Origin: Lachnospiraceae bacterium
GTDB lineage: Bacteria; Bacillota; Clostridia; Lachnospirales; Lachnospiraceae
Length of the DNA: 62,303 bases
Assembly: GCA_022766245.1 (NCBI GenBank)
Contig: JALEPL010000042.1
Coordinates: forward strand, 1 to 62,303
Direction of reading: 5' to 3'
Position 1 is the first letter of the stretch, and each line of letters starts with the position of its first letter. Position numbers and translations under genes: made by a program. Shown here piece after piece: positions 55,866 to 62,303 of the stretch. The notes under the pieces were generated by a model. That model was given only the letters and a program-made list of their open reading frames with translations. It did no database searches and was not told where the DNA came from.

Positions 55866-57377
55866 TTACACTGCCTTGTGTGCCAGAACCGTAATCCGTT
55901 CTACCATTTGTTCTATCTCCTGCACACCTGCACTGTTTTCCTGGGTTGCAGCAGTTACATGCTCAATTGCGCTGTAATTGTTCTGTGTATTGACATTGAC
56001 CTGCTCCATCCCCCGGGCAACTTCATCACTCTGCTCTCTGATGTTTTCAACCGTCTTATCCATTTCCATAATCTGTTCCGACATCTGTTTGTTTGAAGTC
56101 GTAATCAATGCAGTGGAATTACCCACCTCACGAATACTTGCCATGCCCGTTTCCGTCAGCTTGACGCTCTGCTCCATAACGCTTACTGCGTTTTCTGTAT
56201 GTTGAACCGTTTCATTTACAATTCTTCCGATATCCTCCACGGCACCTTTTGTCTGCTCTGCTAACTTTTGGATTTCACCGGCAACCACCGCAAAGCCTTT
56301 TCCCTGCTCCCCCGCTCTAGCAGCTTCTATGGAGGCATTCAGGGAAAGAATGTTGGTCTGACTAGAAATCTCTGTAATCACATTAATAATTCCCAATATC
56401 TCTTTTGACTCTTCTCCCAGCTTCCATATAATATCTTTACATGCACTGGTGCTTTCATGAATATGCTCCATGCTGTTGGTGGCATCATCCATTTTTTCCT
56501 GATTTTCCGCCGTTCTCTCATTAATCTGTCTGGCCAACTCTGCAATCTGCTCATTCATGGATCCTAACGCAATCAATTGGGCATTCATATCCTGTGTTCT
56601 TCCGTTCATGCCGGTGATTTCGTCTGTATTTTCACCGAAGTTTTGCATAATATTGGATGTTTCTTCTGCAATCTGCTCGTTTGCCTTCATGGATGCCTCT
56701 GTGATAACAGATAGCTCTTTGACCACATGAAACAATTCATCTGAGGTCTGCCGTGATTGTTCCTGCATTTGCTTCATCTCATTCACCATACGTTCCTGTT
56801 CTTCTGCATTTAAAAGATTAGAAAGCATCCCTGCTGTTCTCTGACAGAGCATGGTAAAAATAGCCGCAATGGCAACCAAAACCAGAGCTCTCGGAACAAT
56901 TCCATATACAAAAAGCTTATATAAACTAGTAAAGTTTTTATCATCCAGCGTATTCAGTGTAAAACAAAGCCATTGACCAAATGAAACACCCACAACCGAC
57001 AGAATCGTCGTTAATACATTGAGTTTTTTGGAAAAATAAAGACTTGCAATGGCGATAGCATAGATATACAAAATCACCACGTGATAGCCTAAAGTAGATG
57101 CACTGATTGTAACAAAAAGAATCGCACAAAGAATCAGAACATATTTTACATACCCACCTTGCTGCTTCGCCACATTTACAAGCAGCGTAGGAATCCATAA
57201 AAATATGGTTCCTACCACATAAGCCAGTGTCATGATTCCCATGTTCACAACAAAAATACCAACTACATTAAGCAAATATACCAGTGTGAACAGCAGGAAT
57301 GTAATTCTCATCACTTTAGCCACTGCTCTGTTTGCCTGTTTCTCATTTTGAATTAATACAACGCTTTTTCCTTCCAT
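55866..57377 (-). CDS. Methyl-accepting chemotaxis protein
   Basis: The 503-residue protein has six hydrophobic segments in the first 190 residues, with no large outer domain, then a long coiled-coil signalling domain (about 200-503). The hairpin tip reads [20 protein letters not shown] followed by [15 protein letters not shown], which binds CheA/CheW. With its sensor buried in or close to the membrane, it may detect energy state or membrane changes rather than a soluble ligand. No other chemotaxis genes lie in this window. AAAGGAG precedes the ATG. Confidence 0.9.
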   Translation of the reverse strand: MEGKSVVLIQNEKQANRAVAKVMRITFLLFTLVYLLNVVGIFVVNMGIMTLAYVVGTIFLWIPTLLVNVAKQQGGYVKYVLILCAILFVTISASTLGYHVVILYIYAIAIASLYFSKKLNVLTTILSVVGVSFGQWLCFTLNTLDDKNFTSLYKLFVYGIVPRALVLVAIAAIFTMLCQRTAGMLSNLLNAEEQERMVNEMKQMQEQSRQTSDELFHVVKELSVITEASMKANEQIAEETSNIMQNFGENTDEITGMNGRTQDMNAQLIALGSMNEQIAELARQINERTAENQEKMDDATNSMEHIHESTSACKDIIWKLGEESKEILGIINVITEISSQTNILSLNASIEAARAGEQGKGFAVVAGEIQKLAEQTKGAVEDIGRIVNETVQHTENAVSVMEQSVKLTETGMASIREVGNSTALITTSNKQMSEQIMEMDKTVENIREQSDEVARGMEQVNVNTQNNYSAIEHVTAATQENSAGVQEIEQMVERITVLAHKAV

Positions 57378-57584
57378 ATCTATTTTTCTCCTTTGTTTTT
57401 CTTCTCCTATTTACTTCCATGGTTTCATCCCATTCAAATTCCTTATTCAAAGCTTTCCTCCTTCCGTAGTAACAATGCTCGCTTCTGCGTCGTCTCTTGT
57501 AAACAAGTCTCCTAAGATTTCTTTCATATATAATACAGCTACAATACAAAGAAATCAATGTTTCTGACAACCGGAAAATTATTC
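57378..57584. other. Gap upstream of the chemotaxis gene, no gene seen
   Basis: Short frames here lack ribosome binding sites. The promoter of the chemotaxis gene probably lies within it. Confidence 0.3.
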
Positions 57585-58194
57585 TTATTCTCTTGTAATC
57601 TTTTTATTGATAACCTTAATTCGCAGTGTAATAAATAATGGATCAACTAAAACGTAATGCGCCCCAACCGCTTCCAATTTTTCTGCCATTGAATTCATAT
57701 CATTACGATACTCACTACCAAGCAAAAAAGCTGCCGGATAATCCTTTGTCATATATGGTATGCATTCATATTTATTCAGTTCATCTTTATTTAGATAAAT
57801 AGAACCTTTTACATAATTTCCAACAAGCATTTTTCTTACTCCCCCCAAAGAATCCTCCTCCGTGAAAATAAAACAACGTTGGTCTATCTTCTTCTCTGTT
57901 TGAGTCAGGATATGTAATACCCAGAAAGCTGTTTGGGTACTCCGTTCCATAGGCAATATCGTTTATTTTGTACTGACCATCAGCCTTTTCGCCTTCACCT
58001 GGAGTATAAATTGGTTCAAAAGAATTTGGTCCAGCATCTTGATACATTGCATTTTGAATCACCCCAACGATGATTTGTGGATGAGTTGTTATATAGAAGT
58101 ATAACCCAATTATAAGAATTCCAATTATTCCAATAATAATGCCAATTACTTTTATCACCTTAAAAGCCTTGCTTTTTGTACTTTTCTCTACCAT
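57585..58194 (-). pseudogene. Frameshifted, internally deleted alpha/beta hydrolase
   Basis: The first frame (58194-57787) encodes a membrane anchor and the oxyanion region TLFYFHGGGFFGGSKK, then loses similarity. A second frame (to 57585) carries a typical C-terminal part, YECIPYMTKDYPAAFLLGSE. The middle with the nucleophile serine (usually GDSAGG) is absent. So there is both a deletion and a frame change. It lies four bases after the intact hydrolase at 58198 with AAGGAGAG before its ATG, so it was the second gene of that operon. Confidence 0.75.
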
Positions 58195-58197
58195 TTC

Positions 58198-59151
58198 TTA
58201 TCTCTCCTTTATCATTACATCCTGCCAATTATCATTTTGCAGAAGCTCTGGATTACTTCCGACAAAAATCTTTGCAGCTTCATTGTCATTCTGTAGCTGA
58301 TACAGGAACCATGCCGTCATATACGCATCTGTTCTTAACAGCATGTCCTCATGTTCAGCTCCAACTACTCTAGCTATCACTTTTTCAGTATCATTAGATA
58401 TACTGTTATATATGCCTACTAAAGTGCTAAACGGACACACTCCGCCGAATTCTGTTTCTGGATTTTTACCTGAATCATCAGATTTCCCGGTTCCTGCTGT
58501 CATAAAATACGGAATACTTATTTTAGCAGAATCATATTCCCATCCCATGTTCTTGGCCAAATATGGATATGCTGCGCTACCTGTAAATAGCGCTTTGTAA
58601 ATGCTTCCATTCTGAAACTCTGTTACCGCCCTAATAGCCCCAGCTCCGCCTTGTGAGTAGCCTAGGATTCCAACATTATCTTCATCAATTTTTTTATATA
58701 AAATATTGTCTGCTCCGACATTTAACACATAATCCAATGTAAATGCAGAAGATTCACCGGTTCCGGTTTGTCCATCATCATTACCAACAACAATGAATCC
58801 CCAAGATGCGAGCTTAGCAAAGAATGGTTCATACTTATATGCTTGAACATTGCTAGCATTTACCACCATAATCATTGGATATTTTTTTGATTCATTTTCC
58901 AATTCTGAAGGATACCACACTCTGATTTTATCTATGCTTTTATCATCAATATCGAAAATATATGAAGATATTTCATATGGTCCCGGAACAGAATACTTCA
59001 ACTCCAGTTCTGCAGAACTTTTAAAGTCTTTATAATAATCTTCTGATATGACCGGTTTCTTACTTTCAAAATAACTCTTCACACATAAAATACTAAAAAC
59101 TAATAATAATACTGTCAAAATAAAGCCAGATACTTTAAAAAATTTCTTCAT
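58198..59151 (-). CDS. Membrane-anchored alpha/beta hydrolase
   Basis: The 317-residue protein has an N-terminal membrane segment (FKVSGFILTVLLLVFSILCV) and an alpha/beta hydrolase domain. The nucleophile is in VGILGYSQGGAGAIRAV (GxSxG), the conserved acid may be in the following PYFMTAGTGKSDDSG, and the histidine in VVGAEHEDMLLR. It resembles the chlorophyllase/PAF-acetylhydrolase type; the substrate is open. The ATG at 59151 has AAGG nine bases upstream, better than the one at 59187. It is divergent from the TetR regulator, which probably controls it. Confidence 0.8.
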   Translation of the reverse strand: MKKFFKVSGFILTVLLLVFSILCVKSYFESKKPVISEDYYKDFKSSAELELKYSVPGPYEISSYIFDIDDKSIDKIRVWYPSELENESKKYPMIMVVNASNVQAYKYEPFFAKLASWGFIVVGNDDGQTGTGESSAFTLDYVLNVGADNILYKKIDEDNVGILGYSQGGAGAIRAVTEFQNGSIYKALFTGSAAYPYLAKNMGWEYDSAKISIPYFMTAGTGKSDDSGKNPETEFGGVCPFSTLVGIYNSISNDTEKVIARVVGAEHEDMLLRTDAYMTAWFLYQLQNDNEAAKIFVGSNPELLQNDNWQDVMIKER

Positions 59152-59207
59152 CACAACAACCTTCTTTCTTGACTTTCGTTTTAACATATATTAACATAAG
59201 GTATGCG

Positions 59208-59238
59208 TTGAGACAAGTGTCTCGGCAAAAATGAGACA
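59208..59238. promoter_or_regulatory. Operator candidate between hydrolase and tetR
   Basis: GAGACAAGTGTCTC is a near-perfect palindrome; a third half-site GAGAC follows ten bases later (TGTCTC..GAGACA). It sits in the divergent promoter region, as expected for a TetR operator. Confidence 0.7.
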
Positions 59239-59259
59239 AACGAAGGGAATTGTATCATC

Positions 59260-59769
59260 ATGAATAATGAAGAAAAAAACACGTATGTCAGACAACAAAT
59301 TACTCGCACTCTAATTCAACTGCTTGAGGAAAAGGATATTAGTGACATCTCAATCAAAGAACTATGTGATACAGCAATGATTGGTAGAGCCTCATTTTAT
59401 CGAAACTACAGTTCCAAAGATAATGTAATTGCGACATATGCACATGAATTAATCAGCAATTGGGGAGAAGCTCTCGAAAAGAATCCTGAAGCCAATATAC
59501 TAAACTTCTTTGAGCATCTTTTTAATCATTTCGCAGAAAACAGGACATTCTATCTATCCCTTCACAAACAAGGACTGTCCTCAATATTGCTTGATACAAT
59601 AAAAAAGAAAATGGAACTAACAACATCCCTCCCGAATAGTGACGCATATGGTCGTGCCTGGCTTGCATATGGTATTTATGGCTTAATAGAAGAATGGATA
59701 GGTCGTGGTATGGTTGAATCTCCATCCGAAATGAATATGATTATAATAAAAAGTGTAACCCCCAACTAA
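59260..59769 (+). CDS. TetR-family transcriptional regulator
   Basis: The 169-residue protein has an N-terminal helix-turn-helix (TLIQLLEEKDISDISIKELC, DTAMIGRASFYRNYSSKDNV) and a short ligand-binding domain ending in YGIYGLIEEWIGRGM, as in the TetR_C_7/DhaS-like group. AAGGGA lies upstream of the ATG. It is divergent from the hydrolase with an operator-like palindrome between them, so it probably represses that operon and itself. The inducer is unknown. Confidence 0.88.
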   Translation: MNNEEKNTYVRQQITRTLIQLLEEKDISDISIKELCDTAMIGRASFYRNYSSKDNVIATYAHELISNWGEALEKNPEANILNFFEHLFNHFAENRTFYLSLHKQGLSSILLDTIKKKMELTTSLPNSDAYGRAWLAYGIYGLIEEWIGRGMVESPSEMNMIIIKSVTPN

Positions 59770-59803
59770 AACAAGGACATAAAGAATAATCTATGTCCTT
59801 GTT
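59770..59803 (+). terminator. tetR terminator
   Basis: AACAAGGACATA and TATGTCCTTGTT form a 12-bp perfect stem with a ten-base loop. Confidence 0.8.
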
Positions 59804-59961
59804 TCGTAATTGTAATAGTAATAAAAACTGAAGTTTCCGTTGCTTTCATTGCTTCTATAGTTGTTGGTGTATTTTGCGCAGACGTGATCGCGCTTGATGG
59901 CCTCCACCATCTCAGCTTTACTCTCTGCCACTACCTTGTTGGGGTAGATGGCGCTTTTTTA
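59791..59961 (-). pseudogene. Remnant of a mobile-element primase N-terminus
   Basis: The minus strand reads SAIYPNKVVAESKAEMVEAI, then KRDHVCAKYTNNYRSNES, before switching to low-complexity FSFYYYYNYETRT and a stop. This matches the N-terminal pattern of primase/VirE-type replication proteins in integrative elements (LYP....V......A...DHVCA.YK.NYRS). The rest of the gene is missing, cut next to the tetR terminator. It marks the edge of an old or current element. Confidence 0.55.
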
Positions 59962-60147
59962 TACCCGCGCTAAAGTGAACCCATTTTCGTTTGCGCCGGT
60001 GTTCACTATGGAAACGATAAGGGTGCAAAAAGCAGTCGATATATTCCCGCAAACCGCTATTTTCCATAAAAACAGAAGGCTTTTCCAGTCCCTATACCAG
60101 TTTTCAACGGTAGGAACCGAAAAAGCCTTGTGCTATATGGGTTTTAT
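59962..60147. other. Gap at the recombinase end; likely attachment region
   Basis: No gene is seen. GTGAAC..GTTCAC (about 59976-60006) and GGCTTTT..AAAAAGCC (about 60079-60128) are inverted repeats. Large serine recombinases usually lie beside their attachment site, so the left end of the element is probably here; the core cannot be named without an empty-site comparison. Confidence 0.35.
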
Positions 60148-61836
60148 TTACTTGGCTGTGTGCACTCGCGACATCAAACAGACCGTCTCAACACGATTCT
60201 GATTGTCCAAACTCAAATCGAGGTCGTGGTCGATGATAGGCAGCTTGAACCGAATAGATTTCAGCCACTGTCCGTTGGCCTGCCGTTCTGGATAAATCTG
60301 CACTTCATCGATCAATATTTCTACCAGCTTGCGCCGTTCGGCTTCATTCATCGTCGCATAGAGCTTATCAAAGCATATCAAAATCTTGTAGATGTTGTCA
60401 CCTGTGATCTTGTCGGCTTCAATGGCCTGTTTCTTTGCACGGGCGTCCATCAGACCATTTTCGGCATCTTCGATTTTATCGTACATCTTGTAAAGGCGGT
60501 CGTCAAGGTCGGACTTCCGGGAGATGAAATGCCGGTCATCCGGGTCAAGATTGTCGATTTCCTCTATCAGCCGCGACTTGGTGGAATAATATTGCCGCAG
60601 CTGCTTTTCATAGGCGGCAATCTCCTGCTCGATGGCAGTTGTATCCACCTTCATATTGATCTTTTCCTGCATCATAGCCGCAAACTTCGGGTTGCTGACC
60701 AGTTTGGATATCACTTCGGCAACGGCTCCGTCCAGCACTTCTTCCTGAATCTGTCTGCTGTAGGTGCATTTATACCCCCGCTGCATCCCACGGTGTTTGC
60801 AGCCATAGTAGAAGAAGTCCTTATATTTTGTTCCATCCGGGCGCTTCTTGATGCTCTTGTTCCCATACATTCCTGCTCCGCAGACCGGACACTTCACAAT
60901 GGCGGACAGCAGATGCACACGGTCTGTTTTGCGCCTCGCTACAAGCTCATATTTCTGGGCATTCGCTTTCATTTTGACCTGCGCAGCCTTCCAGATTTCT
61001 TCTGTTACCAGCCCTTCATGCAGACCATCTACCAGAAGATAGCTCTCCTGCTCGACCAGCCGATACTCGTTCCGGGTGCCCTTTACCTTCTCTGTCCTGC
61101 GCCGCCCGAAAGCGATTTTGCCGCAGTAGACCGGATTCTTCAGGATTTTCTGGATGGTGCCGGAAGCAAACAGCGGATTCTTGCCGTTCTGCCGCTGGAT
61201 CTTATAAATACCGTGATTTTCCAGATATTTGGCAACGCCCGTTGCACCCATATTCGTGTTGACGTACTGGTCAAAAATCGTCCGAATTGCTACAGCTTCT
61301 TCTTCGTTGATTTCCAGCCTGCCATCGACCAAGCGATAACCATAGGGGGCAAAGCCACCGTTCCAGCGGCCTTCCCGTGCTTTCTGGATACGTCCCTCCA
61401 TAGTCTGGACACGGATGTTTTCGCGTTCGATCTCAGCCACTGCAGACAGAACAGAGATCATCAGTTTGCCCGCGTCTTTAGAGGAATCAATCCCATCTTC
61501 CACACAAATCAGATTCACGCCAAAGTCCTGCATGACCTGCAAGGTGGACAGCACATCCGCAGCATTGCGGCCAAAGCGCGAAAGCTTGAATACCAGAACA
61601 TAGGAAATACCATCTTTTCCCGATTTGATGTCATCCATCATCCGGCAAAAGGATGCACGGCCTTCGATGGATTTGCCCGATTTTCCGGCATCCTCATATT
61701 CGCCGACGATCTGGTAGTCGTTGAAGTCGGCGTATGCCTTCATCCGTGCTTTCTGGGCCTCCAGGGAATAGCCGTCGATCTGCATTGCAGTGGATACGCG
61801 CGTATATGTGTAGACCTTGGTTTTTTCTTTCTTCAT
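60148..61836 (-). CDS. Large serine recombinase
   Basis: This site-specific recombinase integrates and excises mobile elements. The 562-residue protein has a resolvase domain with the catalytic serine at 15 (YTRVSTAMQIDGYSLEAQK) and GKLMISVLSAVAEIERENI. A recombinase domain (GRWNGGFAPYGYRLVDG), a zinc ribbon (KCPVCGAGMYGNKS, YYGCKHRG) and a coiled-coil motif follow. The ATG at 61836 has GGGAGG; earlier in-frame starts are unsupported. It is transcribed toward the left edge of the element, next to the primase remnant. Confidence 0.93.
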   Translation of the reverse strand: MKKEKTKVYTYTRVSTAMQIDGYSLEAQKARMKAYADFNDYQIVGEYEDAGKSGKSIEGRASFCRMMDDIKSGKDGISYVLVFKLSRFGRNAADVLSTLQVMQDFGVNLICVEDGIDSSKDAGKLMISVLSAVAEIERENIRVQTMEGRIQKAREGRWNGGFAPYGYRLVDGRLEINEEEAVAIRTIFDQYVNTNMGATGVAKYLENHGIYKIQRQNGKNPLFASGTIQKILKNPVYCGKIAFGRRRTEKVKGTRNEYRLVEQESYLLVDGLHEGLVTEEIWKAAQVKMKANAQKYELVARRKTDRVHLLSAIVKCPVCGAGMYGNKSIKKRPDGTKYKDFFYYGCKHRGMQRGYKCTYSRQIQEEVLDGAVAEVISKLVSNPKFAAMMQEKINMKVDTTAIEQEIAAYEKQLRQYYSTKSRLIEEIDNLDPDDRHFISRKSDLDDRLYKMYDKIEDAENGLMDARAKKQAIEADKITGDNIYKILICFDKLYATMNEAERRKLVEILIDEVQIYPERQANGQWLKSIRFKLPIIDHDLDLSLDNQNRVETVCLMSRVHTAK

Positions 61837-61880
61837 GGGCAGCACCTCCCTGGCTGTGATGTTGAGTGGAGTATGTATCT

Positions 61881-61907
61881 CCACAAGGGAGGAGTATTCC
61901 CTTGTGG
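61881..61907. repeat. Perfect 9-bp hairpin upstream of the recombinase
   Basis: CCACAAGGG and CCCTTGTGG pair around nine bases, and GGAGTAT occurs twice nearby. It lies about 45 bp before the recombinase start and may be a terminator for the upstream genes or an operator. Confidence 0.5.
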
Positions 61908-61940
61908 AAGTTTGGACGTATTTCTCACGTCTTTATTATA

Positions 61941-62132
61941 TCATGCCGCGTATTTTTCCTCAATCGGATTCTGCTGATTTTCACTTTCCTGTGCCGGAAA
62001 CTTTCCCCCAGAAACGCTCGATGCAGTTTCCATTCTATCCACCTCCAAAACCTCTGCGTATTTTTCAATCATATCTGCCAGAAATGTTGCCAATGCACTC
62101 CACTCATCGAGCATGGGCATTCTGTCGATCAT
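61941..62132 (-). CDS. Small acidic protein in the mobile element
   Basis: I do not recognise this protein (63 residues from the ATG at 62132, MIDRMPMLDEWSALATFLAD, EKYAEVLEVDRM). It is helical and acidic. GAGAGGGGG precedes the ATG, and its start overlaps the end of the preceding gene at 62104, typical of coupled genes in integrative elements. Confidence 0.55.
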   Translation of the reverse strand: MIDRMPMLDEWSALATFLADMIEKYAEVLEVDRMETASSVSGGKFPAQESENQQNPIEEKYAA

Positions 62133-62303
62133 CCCCCTCTCGCTTTTCCGCCTGACAATAGAAGTCAAGCACATCCTTCGGGATTCGGTCTAAGGTTTGG
62201 ACAGCAGCTTCGTAATCCCGCCGGAGCCGCGTATCCTCCAACTGCTTTAAGACGCTTCCTTCATTCGCCTTATCCAGCGAGGCAGAGAGCGCCTTGTTTT
62301 TCT
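62104..62303 (-). CDS. C-terminal part of a helical mobile-element protein (partial)
   Basis: The reading frame comes in from the right edge and ends ...QAEKREGDDRQNAHAR. The visible 66 residues (KALSASLDKANEGSVLKQLE, DTRLRRDYEAAVQTLDRIP) are charged and helical, like the coiled ends of relaxases or mobilisation proteins. The domain that would decide lies outside the window. Confidence 0.45.
   Translation of the reverse strand, partial: KNKALSASLDKANEGSVLKQLEDTRLRRDYEAAVQTLDRIPKDVLDFYCQAEKREGDDRQNAHAR

Noticed and set aside
60130-61977. 615-residue plus-strand frame opposite the recombinase
   Set aside because: It mirrors the recombinase codons exactly, has no start signal, and its sequence has no recognisable domain.

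Overview
The window reads as a chromosome segment of an anaerobic, Gram-positive, spore-forming Clostridia species, most likely a butyrate-producing member of the Lachnospiraceae. The basis is pyruvate formate-lyase plus its activase, a butyryl-CoA:acetate CoA-transferase whose sequence is of the Roseburia/Agathobacter type, spoVG and ytvI, paired glgC/glgD, an LTA-synthase-type enzyme, and AGGAGG-type ribosome binding sites. The species assignment is inference.

Layout. 1-0.66 kb holds broken mobile-element genes (a frameshifted toxin, a decayed LPD28-like gene). 0.66-7.3 kb has trmO, secA, pflA and pflB. 7.5-12.3 kb is accessory: two decayed ABC exporter halves, a cupin, a secreted nuclease and an unknown gene. 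12.3-13 kb is non-coding with a 75-bp palindromic tandem repeat. 13-17.5 kb has an RlmI-like methyltransferase, but (plus strand), ytvI and a pseudouridine synthase. 17.5-20 kb is a two-component system whose regulator 3' end is copied twice downstream. 20-29.5 kb is a minus-strand housekeeping run (glmU-like, pth, mfd, foldase, aroK, M23 peptidase, murA). 29.7-32.4 kb has spoVG and glgCD. 32.7-37.7 kb is a plus-strand block: murC, a DnaD-like protein, a DnaC/DnaI-like helicase loader and prs, with four perfect DnaA boxes ahead of the two replication genes. 37.9-47.4 kb (minus) has a DUF6465-like protein, an HPr-like protein, a sodium:alanine symporter with an inserted domain, a large secreted protein with a C39-like domain that seems to lack its cysteine, a patatin and a GH31 glucosidase. 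47.6-49.9 kb is an LTA-synthase-like enzyme. 49.9-55.7 kb has lepB and an ECF-sigma / PepSY anti-sigma / ABC transporter operon with one permease interrupted by a stop codon. 55.9-59.8 kb has a chemotaxis receptor, a decayed and an intact hydrolase, and a divergent TetR regulator. 59.8 kb to the end is the edge of an integrative element (primase remnant, large serine recombinase, mobilisation-type genes).

The most unusual item is a structured repeat found four times, each time ending 16-22 nt before a start codon (nuclease, symporter, lepB, and the last gene of the ECF operon). It has a conserved AT-rich tail, a nested hairpin and a variable insert. Other strong observations are the two tandem DnaA-box pairs exactly 100 bp apart, the stop codon splitting the ECF-operon permease, the symporter insert and the triplicated regulator 3' end.
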